Positions 36,824 through 56,240 of a stretch of 64,000 nucleotides of DNA are shown here, piece after piece. This stretch comes from Lingula anatina. Its lineage: Eukaryota; Brachiopoda; Lingulata; Lingulida; Lingulidae. Below the pieces are notes generated by a model that did not search any database, had not been told where the DNA came from, and saw only the letters and a list, made by a program, of their open reading frames with translations. Within the stretch, counting starts at the first letter, position 1, and each line of letters starts with the position of its first letter. The translations under genes and the position numbers were made by a program. The stretch is from NCBI RefSeq assembly GCF_001039355.2, contig NW_019776027.1, positions 52,645 through 116,644 on the forward strand. Direction: 5' to 3'.

Positions 36824-38368
36824 TGGACTTGCAGCATAAACAGAGTTTCTTTCAGTTAATAATAAGATTTCGAATTGACTTGTTTAAAATAGTTATCTTT
36901 TGATATAAGCAAACTTCTTTAAGCTATAATATTATTAAATGATTTTTATTTCTAATTTACATTTACAGATAATAAAATGAGTTAAATGTTTTTTTTTTTA
37001 TATCTGCCAATTATACGAAACTATTACATGTGTATTATACTAACTGTAAATATTTTGACTGGACGGTAGACGAGCTTTTGAAACGTAATATTTCACATGT
37101 AATACCTACAAAAATAAGGTAAGGGTAACTTTTCATGAAAAAGCAAACATATTGATAAAGTTGATACTTGTGGTTGAATAATTAAAACACGTTATTTCCC
37201 CTAATTTAGGCTGTAAAAGGTGCGATATTTGAAAAGCCTCGATGGACATCGTTTCTATGGCTGGCTCAACAAGTCAATCTTCATTAATCTCACGTTGTAA
37301 ATTTGACTGCAGTCGTATAAGAATTTCGTTTATTAAAAGTTTATTGCTGTAAAACGACTTATAATATTGATATTTTAAATTTTGGACAAATATATCCCAT
37401 GTCTAAAGAAGTTATCAGTTAAAGTGAGAAATGCACTTCTAATACCACTTTTAAAGCGTGCTTAAGTTTTTCACGTATAAATCCTGTCTTATCAGGCGCT
37501 GTGAATGGTGGTCCGGATCTGAGAGGGTTATCCAATTCATGAATTATCCCACTCACCCACTTTGACTACCTTTTTTCTTTCTCTGCGTGTTAGTGAGTGT
37601 GTAAGTTCTCACACTTTTTTTTTTAATATAACTTGAAAGTAATAGGAGAAAAGAACAAAGGTAGGGTCTGGTGCATTATCCTCCTCACCCCCAAGAAACA
37701 GTTTAAATTTGGTGTATTTCTCTGTATTAAAGAGATAAAACTCTTTGTATGAAATTCATACATGTGTATTTTCCAATAGATACATTTTTAACAATTCATA
37801 GAAATATAGTAAATCCATTTTACCACTCAAACAGCAGTTATTGCAATTATTTTGGAATTTGTACTCGTCATCACATTACGTGGACTTTCATATGTAATTA
37901 TCTCTCATATTGTCTGAATGGGCATAAAGTTTCTTATAAAGGAATTAGTTAAAGAACTGTCAAACAAAATTATATGAATAACAGATTTTGGTAAAAGTCA
38001 CCATATAATTTTGAAAAGATACATAAAATCAAAGACCTATAGGGTGGGGTTGAGGGCAGGGACAAGGGAATACTGCAAAAGTGCCCAAATTCAATGGTGA
38101 ATATAATCATATTAGTAGAATTTCATGTAAAGATGCACATTTTTTTGTGTGTGTGTGTGCAAAACTCATATTTACCATATTTTCCTGTGGTAAACAGTAT
38201 TTTCCAACCAACAAGTAAGCAACCTTTTTAATTGATCCTCTTTTTCTGACACTTCCTATACCTCTGACGTACAGTATTATTGTCAAGCATCTCTTTGATT
38301 TTAGGTATGTGCAGTTTACACGGACATAGCAGCTACACCCATTCTGTCCAGGTAGTTGCAGACTGATC
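36824..38368. promoter_or_regulatory. Divergent spacer between ASB3 and PCNX4
   Basis: About 1.5 kb separates the two start codons, so it must contain both promoters and probably a PCNX4 5'UTR exon; a TTTTAG acceptor near 38305 is a candidate. No TATA box or clear shared element could be singled out, and no other gene was seen. Confidence 0.4.
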
Positions 38369-45753
<7,385 letters not shown>

Positions 45754-47163
45754 TTACATATTATAATTATAAAGCATTATTAAGTGGTGTCTCTGGTGCA
45801 TGGTAGTTAGGGCACTTGCCCTTAGTGTTATATGTAGGATGCTGTCATTTTATGGTACAGTTATCTAGAAAAATATTGTCACATGTTTAGACAGGGGCAC
45901 AATTCCAGTTGCTATTTTATGGTACAGTTATCTAGAAAAATATGGTCACATGTTTAGACAGGGGCACAATTCCAGTGTTGACCATATGCACTGGTTTTGG
46001 TAGATGTGCCTTAGCTGTATTTATGACACAGCAGTTAATACTTACATGGATTTTAGTGTTACTTGGGCCGTAGTGGGGAGACGTTTTCTCTGTGTCATCT
46101 CACGTCTGCTTTGTTAATCATTCAGTGAACACTAAGTCAACAATTGCTTACCATGTTCCAAGAAATAGGTTGCCTAGTGGTATCTTTGATTCTTTTGTTA
46201 TCAAAAGTTTTAAATTTGTAGAGTCAGAGGAGTGATTTATAGCCAATTTCACATATTGAACTTCCCCTGAACATTCCAGACACTTGTTGGCTGAGACCCT
46301 AGTGCTTTCTATACCGTTTAAACCTCTAGTTAGGAGTAGACTTTGATTAGAAATTACCCCATGCATTTAAGATTGATCCCTTCTAATTGTTTTTGGTGTG
46401 TTGTAGGAGTTTTCACCTACTTGACTTATTTCTTTGAATATGCTCATTATTTTTATGAAGTTTGATGTATTCTAATATAATCAGAAACATCCGATGGTTG
46501 CACAGGAAAAAATGATATATGGATAAAATTGAAGTGCCATGTGACTGTATAATGTTTTAAAGCAAGATAAGGTTTAGTCCTCAGAAGTGTCTTTTTTGTA
46601 TTTGCTTTTACATCTAGGTGTTTTTTGTTATTTTTGTAACATGCTTACCTTCAGTTACCCATTTTACAGTGTTGCTAATATATTTATTGAGCACATATTT
46701 ATACTAGGTGATGCATTTTGTTGATTCTTCGCGTATTTTTACATATTCTTTTATTTTCCAGTTTTCTAAATCGTTTTTACTAATGTGATTATAAAAATGA
46801 TTTAAAAGAATACAATAAATTCGGATATTTTTCTACAAAATAGAACATTTAGTTGTCATTGTTGTACCAAACAAGCCCCCACGAAATGATCAGATGGTTG
46901 CCAGCCCAGCACCGAACCACCTGCACACTCCTCTTCAGTTGGCCTCCAGTTAGGTGCAAAATATTCGCTTGATAGTTTCTCTGAATGTTTACCTTGTTCA
47001 TTCATTTAAAGTCGGGTATCCAGTCTTCCGAACGTTCCCACATATCAACGACAGCATAAACGACAGTGATAAATATATTCTACAGGATCGTTTATACCAG
47101 CAGTCACTTATCGTTTCCAGCATCACTAGAAATCTGACTGGAAACGGCAGAGGCATACCTGTG
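45754..47163 (+). other. PCNX4 3' region, no further gene
   Basis: The likely 3'UTR extends to the AATAAA at 46814-46819. A local tandem duplication of about 67 bp is at about 45847-45975 (TTATGGTACAGTTATCTAG twice). Nothing coding was recognised. Confidence 0.5.
46814..46819 (+). terminator. Candidate poly(A) signal of PCNX4
   Basis: AATAAA about 1.06 kb after the stop at 45753. Confidence 0.4.
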
Positions 47164-47454
47164 CAGTGGCGGATTTGGGGGGGGGGGGGGGGGGGGTAAG
47201 GGGGTTTTCACCCCCCCCCCCCCCCCCCCCTTTACGATTTCAGAAAGAAATCACACCAAAGGTCTGCTCTTGAAATTAGAATTTTGACTAGCCGAAACAA
47301 AGTTCTAAACCGTACCAAATGGCAACGTTCGCCAATACCAAAAATTTTCGGGGCCTTTTAGCGGGCCCCGAAGGTCGGCTTTGCATCTACGGCCTGTTAT
47401 TCCTACAAACTGGACCCCCCCCCCCCCCTTCAAATAATTCTGGATCCGCCCCTG
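47164..47454. mobile_element. GGCGGATC-type hAT-like MITE, copy with homopolymer tracts
   Basis: Begins CAGTGGCGGATTTGGGGG and ends TCTGGATCCGCCCCTG. The interior matches 17872-18121. An 18-19-base G run is followed within 15 bp by a 20-base C run, so the two can pair as a hairpin. Confidence 0.75.
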
Positions 47455-47778
47455 CCTATGGTACAGGTAGAGAGGCGAGTTTCCATTGTCCTATGTGACA
47501 AGCCAAATTTGAAGTCGAGGCTTCTGTGCGGAGAAGGGCGTACTGTGTATTATTATTATGTAAATCACCTGAGCATTTCCTTGAGATGTATTCAGGTAGG
47601 ATCAAGGAGGTGGTCAGTAGAAGATGGAGAAGAAAGAACACACACCTTATTGCTACTCTTTCCATATACAGACCAAAAATTTGGCACTAAATTTGGCAAC
47701 AACCTGATGTAAGTAAAAGACAGTAGGCCTATAACGCTATTAATTTTGCGTTGACGATATTTGCCCAAAGTGATCCAT

Positions 47779-50318
47779 ACATATATAATGACCACGGGGA
47801 CATTTTACTGATGTGCACGTTACTTTCCCTTCGAAATCCAAAATCAGCTCCACATATAGATAGTTTATTTTCGATTGTTTTTGCAGAGGGAACGCATTTA
47901 CCAATAAAGAAGTAAAGGCCTTACTCTAGCTGTCTGGACACGTTATCCGACTTAAGACCTCTGGGCAGGTAACTACATCAGCAGTTGTTAGGGGTATTTT
48001 TATTGCTTACAAGATCTATTTGTTTTTCAAATTATGAATATACCCTGTTTTAAAGGACCGACAACAAATAAATATTTCTCTACAAAAGTCTCCATGAGGT
48101 AAGATAATGCATATAGCCTACTGTGATTTTTAATGGCAGGGCCTACTGCATATCACGAATATTTGATGTTCATACTTTCATTCACATTCCGTCCTTTGAT
48201 ATATTGTGATCAGGAATAACTTAAAGAATATCTTTTTGTTTCATATAATTCAGTGTACCAGTAAATAAATAAATAAACAGAAACAAGGTTGCTGAAATGA
48301 TTATAGGCCTATACTGTTATATCAGACCATTAGACATCGTTTCGTGAACATAATTTCTTCGTTTAATATCAGTGACTCTTAACTACCGTCTACAAGGATA
48401 TTACATCCTAAATCTTATTTGCTTTGTTTGGCATCTTTTGTCCATTAAAATGTCTGTGTAGGATTAGTTTTTATCATCAAATCAAAATAATTTCTTTAGC
48501 TGTCGCAAAGCTTACTTTATTTGGATAATAAGTATTCCTAAATAGTTCAGTAAATTCGAGTTTTTAAGGCCGAAAATTAGTTTTTATGGCCGTCAATTTT
48601 TGCCGACTTTGTTCAAATAAGATATTAATTGATTTCCTATGGCATTTAAGAAAAAGTTCATAAAAATTCTAGTATATTTAATACATTATCGATTGGCAAT
48701 TTTTATATTTTGACAGTTTGTTCAGTGATTAACAGATTACTATAGTACCGCTATTTCGCCAGTAGGCCTACTATAAATGAAGAACATACATCTTTTGGGA
48801 GCCTAAAAGATTTATTCGTATATTCTTATTTTCCAGTTACAATATATTCTCTTTTATCCTATAGATCATCATTCCAATGTCATGATGTATCCCAAAGTCT
48901 TTCTCCTACATTACCTTATTTGGTAATGTAATAATTCCTCAGCTCATACACAATGTCTATGATTATCCCTTTTTCCATAACTTTCCATCATTACATCATT
49001 ACCAAACTATAATCATTCTCTTATTAGGCAATGGTATGTTACTTGACCTTAGGTCGCAATTTCTATTAATACAGATTTTTCATTGTATCATCCTGAAGGA
49101 ATGATAACTATACTCCCTTATTCTTTTTTTATTATTGAACAACACATGCACTCTTTAACTCTCTTACTTACACTGTTTAACCTCTTAACAAATGTATATT
49201 GTATCAGTTATGAAAGGTACAATGTATTCATTACGATCACAACTTTGTATCTGTACTTTTAATCATTTTTATTACGATATTACTATTTTACATAGAAACT
49301 GTGTTCCATCTATAGTGTGCTGTAAGTTGTTCATACACTTAAGGCATATATAATGACCACCGGGACATTTTACTGATGTGCACGTTACTTTCCCTTCCAA
49401 AGTCCAAAATCAGCTCCACATATATAGATAGTTTATTTTCGATTGTTTTTGCAGAGGGAACGCATTTACCAATAAAGAAGGCCTTACTCTAGCTGTCTGG
49501 ACACGTTATCCGATTTAAGACCTCTGGGCAGGTAACTACATCAGCAGTTGTAACGGGTATTTTTATTGCTTACAAGATCTATTTGTTTTTCAATTTATGA
49601 ATATACCCTGTTTTTAAGGGCTGACAACAAATGAATATTTCTCTACAAAAGTCTCCATGAGGTAAGATAATGCATATACCGTGGCATTTAATGGCAGGGC
49701 CTACTGCATATCACGAATATTTGATGTTCATACTTTCATTCACATTCCGTCCTTTAATATATTGTGATCAGGAATAACATGCTAACTTAATGAATATATT
49801 TTTGTTTAATATAACTCAGTGTACCAGCAAATAGAAACAGGTTGCTGAAATGATTATATACTGTTCTATCAGACCCTTAGACATCGTTTCGTGATTATAA
49901 ATTTCTTCGTTTAATATCAGTGACTCTTAACTACCGTCTACAAGGATATTACATCCTTAACCTTATTTGTTTTGTTTGCCATATTTTGTCCATTAAAATG
50001 TCTGTGTAGGATTAGGTTTTATCATTAAATTCAAAATAATTTCTCCAACTGTTGCAAAGCTTATTATTTTTGGATGATAAGTATTCCCAAATAATTCAGT
50101 AAATTAAATTTTTAAGGCCTTCAATTTTTGGCGACAGTCCAAATAAAATATGTACCGATTTGCTATGGCATTTAAGGAAAAGTTAAATCATAACATTTTT
50201 TGTATATTTAATACATTATATCTTATAGTCCTGACAGTTTATTCAGTGTTTAACAGATAATTGTTTTACATAGAAACTGTGTTCCATCTCCAGTGTGCTG
50301 TAAGTTGTTCATACACTA
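47779..50318 (+). repeat. Large direct tandem duplication, two copies
   Basis: 47779-48740 and 49344-50260 are highly similar, both starting CATATATAATGACCAC and sharing GATAGTTTATTTTCGATTG. The sequence before copy 2 (CATAGAAACTGTGTTCC, about 49291) recurs after it (about 50269). The original unit was therefore about 1.56 kb, and copy 2 has lost some 550 bp. No coding potential was seen. Confidence 0.8.
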
Positions 50319-50681
50319 AACTACCCACTATATTAAGATCGCCATTTGCATTTTATGTGTAAAAACATAATGATAAAAGTAACAGCAAATTGGTCGTACT
50401 TTTTTCCAAACTGTGATCAATTTTAAACTGTCTTCAAAGGAGAGTTGTAAATGAGATCTTTGTCAGTCATTTAAATTGAACTGTCCAGTTTTTCTCTTAA
50501 ACATGTCAAAATGTTTTGTGATAAAGTGTTGTCTTCAGGGCAGCATCTACCAAATAGACAAATGTAGTGTTGCGAGAAAAAATTAGTGATTTTTTTCCTG
50601 GCATTTCTGGTGTGTTTTGCTAGGATTAATTTTGGTGTCAACTAGCAGACCAGGGTGAAAACTACTGCTTATTTTCTTTTC

Positions 50682-50792
50682 AGGACCCGGCACAGGTGTC
50701 ATGGAGTGTGGGGCCTCTGGCGGAGGGAGCAACTTAGGGAGCGTTGCAGTGGTTTGTTTACAAACAAGAGGGGTGGTGTTTAAGTACAGCCG
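50682..50792 (+). other. Orphan exon-like segment
   Basis: After a TTCTTTTCAG acceptor, a 108-bp GC-rich segment is open in one frame (PGTGVMECG, then VVCLQTRGVVFKYS) and ends at CCG|GTAAGA. In phase, the next plausible acceptor, TTTATTTCAG near 54846, would add only about a dozen residues before a stop. No family was recognised. It may be an exon of an unrecognised small gene or chance. Confidence 0.2.
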
Positions 50793-50839
50793 GTAAGAAA
50801 AGAAGCTTTCCAACAGTTATTTTTTTTATGTACAGACAC

Positions 50840-53720
50840 AGATGTGTCTGTACATATGGCCGTCACCTGCGTCTGTCGTCGCCGTCGCCGTCGTCGCTGT
50901 CGCCGTGCACTTTTACCGTTTTTTCTTTTGACTTGAAATTCACAGTACTGATGAATATTCATAATACGCAGGTCAAGTTCGAAAATCAGCATGATCGGGT
51001 CATTTTTATGGAAGTTATGCTGTTTTTTTCACTTTTTTCAGCATGGGCCTATATGCAACATCTATAACACGATAAGTGGAAAACCGTTTTTCCTTTTGGA
51101 TTGAAACTTACAGAACTGATTAAAGGGATAATAACTCTTCGTTTCGGCCAAAAAATGAATTTTCCTGGAGTAAACAATAATTTTCCCATACTTACCAATG
51201 GTTAATGAATCCATTTTTACATTCAAAGTTAGTCCTTGGTTTTTTTCTAAAAAAGTTTGGTTTTTTGTTAAAATCTCTTAAGAGCTTTTAACAGAGTATA
51301 GCCATCAATGGAGGTTACGTGGTCTAAAGATAAGCTCAGATACCAGAATAATAGTTATAACTGCCGTTTTTGCGGTAAAACAGAATATATTATATTTCTA
51401 TGAGTTATTCACAATGTTTTTATTGTGAAATATAGATCTCATACGAAGAGTTATTATCCCTTTAATATTCAGAATATGCAGGTCAAGTTCGAAAATCAGC
51501 TTGATTGGACTATTTTTACAAGAGTTATGCTGTTTTTTTTTTCTTTATTCAGCATACATGCAACACTGATAATGCATTTTAAGGAAAACCAATCAGCCTT
51601 TTGTCTGACTAGTATACAGATCAAATTTGAAAATAAGCTTGATCAGTTAAGTTTTGATGAAGTTATTAGCCTTTTTTGTATATAAATGGTTTTTCTTCAT
51701 ATTTAATTCTTAGGCATATTAACAGTCTCATTATTGAACTAATTAGATACCTAATAGTATTCTTTTGACATTTTCTGCATCTTATTTATATATCATTAGT
51801 TGATTATTTAAAAATGATGGTAAACCTGTTATTGTGTATTGTGTAATAAAGTGTCAAAAATGGAAATAAGCTTATATCACTGAAGTTTGTCAGATTCAAT
51901 CATTTACTTTACATGTTCAGAATGTCAGAATGGAGCAAGTTGGACATTTAAAATTGTTCTATTGATATTTTTCCTATGTCATTCATTTTCCTAGTTGATC
52001 ATTTAAAAATGACAGTAAATTGATTATTTTGTTTGGTGTAAAAAAGGTGTTGAAAATAGAAAGAAAATCATTTCAGAACAGTTATCTCTTGTTTACATTT
52101 TGGCATTTTGAAGGTGTGACTCTGAACTTCCATGGCCTTGAAGACCTTTCCATGTCACATTTTCTGAATATCCATGATACTTTTATTTTATTATCAAAAA
52201 ATTGATGGCCATTATGTTGTTAAGCATTATGTAATATTGTATCAAAATTGAAGACAACCCTATTTTGGGCACTACCCCCATAGTGACCATTTAAGGAAAA
52301 CCATGCCACTTACTCTTCTCAAACTTACAGAAAAGTAGCAGAGGACTAAAATGTAGCTTCAGTTGGAAAAGCTGTTTTATCAATTAACTTTTCAGGAAAT
52401 TATATAGTTTTTTTGTGAGAATGAAAATTTTCACATATCTACATTTTCAAGGTGAACTTCTATTGGCTTGAAGACCTTTGTTAGTCACATTTTCTGAATA
52501 TCCATGATACTTTTACTATATTATTAAAAACTGATGATCATTATGCTGTTAAGCATTATTTTATATTGCATGAAAGTTGAAGAAAACCCTATTTTGGACA
52601 CTGGTGCCAGGATGAGGATTAAGGGAAAACCATGTTACTTATGATACTCAAACTTACTGAAAAGCTTCATAGGACTGAAGTGCAGCTGGTGTTGGAAAAT
52701 CAGTGTGATTGTTTTCTGTTTTGGAAGCAATGCAGTTCTATAGAGTGCTATATGGTGCCACAGTATATGGATGGCAGTCAGTATTTTATTGCTTCTTGGG
52801 TAATCACTAGCTAAATTCAGGGCTATTTAGTCTAATTAAATCATTTGCCTAATTAATTTTGTGGCCATTATATGAGATTACATAAAACACACGTTGAGAT
52901 TTCATTGAAAAGTCCCATAGGTTTAGCTCTCTTAACTGTGTCACTTAAATAGGAATCCGTGATAATTATGCAGGTAAATGTTGTTTAATATTGCAAATAA
53001 GTTTACAAAAGAAAAATTTTGTGTAATGCTAACATTAATGCTAAAGATGAATAACAGTGTCTTATTATTTTCAATTTCAATAGGGTTATTCATATCATGT
53101 AAATAGTTATACAGCTAGATTAAAAGTTTGAATAGCAGCTTTATTGGAAAATTTTATGTTTTATTTTAAATTTTTTAAAATTATTTTTCAAACACTAGCA
53201 TCTTCAAGATGCCACATTTAACCCCCATCCACCAGAAGCTCTGTGCATTTTCTGTATTTTTTCAGCATATGTGCAACACCAACAACACATTTCAAGGAAA
53301 ATCGATTGGCCAATTGTCGTAAAATTCACAGGGATGATCAGTCTTACTAAAATACAGATTAAGTTTGAAAATAAGCTTGATTGGTTAAGTTTTGGTGAAG
53401 TTATGTCTTTTTTGTAAATAAGTGTTTTTCCTCAGATTTAATTCTTAGACACGTTAACAGTCTCATTTTTTTAAACTAATTAGATATGTAAAAGGGTTCT
53501 TTTGACATTTTCTGCATCTTAACAACATTGTTAGTTGATTATATAAAAATGATGGTAAACCTGTTGTTGTGTATTGTGTAATAAAGTGTCAACAATGGAA
53601 ATAAACTCATATCTTTATTTTTTTTCAGATTCAATCATTCACTATGTTCAGAATCTCAGAATGGAGCAAATTGGACTTTTAACATTATGTAATATTATTT
53701 TATGCACTGTCATCATTTTT
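50840..53720 (+). repeat. Ancient array of diverged tandem repeats
   Basis: Blocks with CAGGTCAAGTTCGAAAATCA recur near 50970 and 51479. The 51590-51950 block recurs near 53295-53700 (ATGATGGTAAACCTGTT, GTGTATTGTGTAATAAAGTG). The 52125-52350 block recurs near 52450-52690 (ACATTTTCTGAATATCCATG). Together this is an old nested tandem array, partly interrupted by the TTAA-type MITE at 51124. A GTC/GCC trinucleotide run lies at about 50872-50902. Confidence 0.7.
51124..51461. mobile_element. TTAA-type MITE family, copy 3 (intact)
   Basis: AGGGATAATAACTCTTCG at the left and CGAAGAGTTATTATCCCT at the right are inverted. Both ends are flanked by TTAA (51120-51123 and 51462-51465), the target-site duplication typical of piggyBac-type elements. 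The 338-bp interior has no transposase. Confidence 0.85.
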
Positions 53721-53783
53721 CAAATACTGGGATTTTCATTATGTTAATTTGAACTCTCATGGTCCTGAAACTGTAATCTTATT

Positions 53784-53955
53784 GCAGGGGCGGATTGAGA
53801 CTATCTTCTGGGTCTTTCAGATGATGGTCAGATTTTAAAGTTTACATTGACGGGTATCTATTTTTTTCTGTTGGAAGACCATCAAAAATGGAGGATGGAT
53901 CAACAAAGATAATTTGGCATACTGTCAGAAAATATCTCTGGATCTGCTCCTGTTA
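53784..53955. mobile_element. GGCGGATC-type hAT-like MITE, inverted relative to the PCNX4 copy
   Basis: Begins CAGGGGCGGATTGAG and ends CTCTGGATCTGCTCCTG. TTATTG flanks both sides. Its reverse complement aligns over its whole length with 39538-39689. Confidence 0.8.
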
Positions 53956-54250
53956 TTGACCATGTTACCTGTTGTGCATGATTAAAATTCAGTGTTGATT
54001 GACTGTGCTATTATAAGCATTATTTATTATTGCATCAAAAATGACAAAATGACCTATTTTCTGCATTTTTTCTGTTTTTGTCTGTACATTTGACAGCTTT
54101 GCTGCCTTGTTTTGTCATGGGGAGTTATGTCAGTGTGTCAGCTGTCCACGGGAATACGAAATGTTTTACCAAATTATTTTGTTTATGCACTTTTGCAGGC
54201 ATGTCTTAGTATTGCCGTCAATGGAAAATTATCTGATGGTTTCTGTTCGG

Positions 54251-54397
54251 GGCTCCGTAACTCGAAAGCATCGCGAATTGCGACCGAGCGCAAGCGTCTC
54301 GATTTCATAACTCGGGATTTACTCGCCCCATATAAGCCCTAATAGCATCGAAATGAAAGGTGATTCGCAATTCTCGATGCTTTCGAGTGACGGAGCT
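54251..54397. mobile_element. Small MITE with CCGTAACTCGAAAGCATCG termini, copy 2
   Basis: The left end GGCTCCGTAACTCGAAAGCA is mirrored by TGCTTTCGAGTGACGGAGC at the right; inverted similarity extends about 32 bp. It is the same family as 7440-7582. Confidence 0.75.
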
Positions 54398-55755
54398 CTG
54401 AATTCCTAGGGCGCGATGCATAGCATATGCATAGCATAACATTCAATAGTATGCGTTATTACGACCAGCAAATGAAATGGGTTGTCTTTTCATGTTTTTA
54501 AGCAAGATATTTCGGAATGTCTTCTGCATATTTTGATGAAATTTTCAAGATGGACAGATATTCAGATGGGAAAGAAACTATTACAATATCGACTGAATCT
54601 GGATTTCCTCTTAATTTTTTAATACTATTTTATTATTTTTTACGGAATATTCTCTAAGAATATTATTCATTCATTTTGGATCAAGTTTGATATAAAACGG
54701 CCTCAATTTATTTCGTGCTTGCCTATATTTTGAAAAAGCCAATAAATGCTCATGTCACTCTATCCTCTGCAATCATTCATTAGTAAAAATTTAAGAGCCT
54801 ATCAGTTTAATTCAAAAATTGCTAGTAAATCATTTTCTTATTTCAGGAACCTACCGAGGTACAGCTCAACACGCGCCTGCTAGCGACCTTACCTTTGGTT
54901 CACATTCAAGAACTCTACGCCTATCCAGGCATTTATTTTATGTGAATTGAATAAATATATTTGTCTGTGTGTTTTCATTATCATATGAAAAAAATGATAA
55001 TAGTAATAAATGGAAAATGATGAAGATGATGTGGATATAATTGTTTCAGCAGTTTCAAATTCAATCTACCTGATATAATCTGTAAATATTGCCCTTGGTA
55101 TTGCTTTGACGATTTTCTTTGGTACCTGAAAACATTTAGAAGTGAATTGGTTTAAAAGCTTTGCAAACGTACCTAGTATTAACAAAACGATGGTATTTGA
55201 GTACTTTAAAGTCTAAAATCTTTAAAATATTTAGAATATTTCTATAAACGCACATTTATAAAGTGTAACCGAAAAACCAGCTTTTTAAATTTTATTGCTA
55301 AATTTTGTTCTATGTCACGATAATTTCTTTTTACTTTACAACAAATTTGTTCATCCTCCGGAATATCATTTCCTCACTTATCATAATGTAATTCAAACCT
55401 TTTTGGACGGTTTTTTGGTTTTTCGCAACCGCTAATTTGACTAACTAAATACTTGTATATATATATAATTCAATTACAAATCTGAATAAAATGATAAAGT
55501 GAAAATATTCTGCTACTTATTAGTAAATGAAATTGCCTGGTCCAGGAATTGGGCCGTTTTATTTTGATGATATAAAACTGATCACATTCCTCCGAGTCCT
55601 ATTTTAAAGTTTATTTATATATATTTGGCTTGGAGTAACTGATATGATATTTTAAAAAATTCCAATTCCTTAATGTATTTGCAAACCAATTTTGAATTTT
55701 AAGTAGTCCTAAGTGTGCAGTTAATGCTCTAATAATCTTAAATCATCTCACATAT
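54398..55755. other. Spacer without recognisable genes
   Basis: AT-rich sequence. Apart from the weak splice acceptor near 54846 nothing could be supported. Confidence 0.5.
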
Positions 55756-56240
55756 CACCCCTTAAAAGTAATGGACTCTCCCCACCTGTCACCCCTCAAA
55801 ACGGAATGGACTCTCCCCACCTGTCACCCCTTAAAATGAATGGACTCGCCCCACCTGTCACCCCTCAAAACGGAATGGACTTTCCCCACCTGTCACCCCT
55901 CAAAACGGAATGGACTCTCCCCACCTGTCACCCCTTAAANNNNNNNNNNNNNNNNNNNNNNNNNNNNNNNNNNNNNNNNNNNNNNNNNNNNNNNNNNNNN
56001 NNNNNNNNNNNNNNNNNNNNNNNNNNNNNNNNNNNNNNNNNNNNNNNNNNNNNNNNNNNNNNNNNNNNNNNNNNNNNNNNCCCCTCAAAACATAATGGAC
56101 TCGCCCCACCTGCCACCCCTCAAAACGTAATGGACTCGCCCCACCTGTCACCCCTTAAAATGAATGGACTTGGCCAACCTGTCACCCTTTAAAATTGAGT
56201 GGACTGAACCCATCTGCCTTCCCTCAAAAACAAATTGACT
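55756..56240 (+). repeat. 35-bp minisatellite with internal gap
   Basis: Repeats of a unit of about 35 bp of the form AATGGACTCTCCCCACCTGT followed by CACCCCTCAAAACGG. They vary as CTC/TCG and CTCA/TTAA and decay towards the right end. 55940-56080 is N. The open frames across it (MDSPHLSPLK...) are by-products of the repeat; because 35 is not a multiple of 3, the frame shifts with each unit. Confidence 0.9.
55940..56080. other. Assembly gap (141 N)
   Basis: Unsequenced bases inside the minisatellite; the true array length is unknown. Confidence 0.99.

Noticed and set aside
50682-54930. Extra 3' exons of PCNX4
   Set aside because: The exon ending at 45753 already finishes with the family's C-terminal sequence and a stop, so the later exon-like pieces are not PCNX4.
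55806-56192. Repetitive protein MDSPHLSPLK...
   Set aside because: It arises from the 35-bp minisatellite and the N gap; the repeat length shifts frame and no splice context exists.
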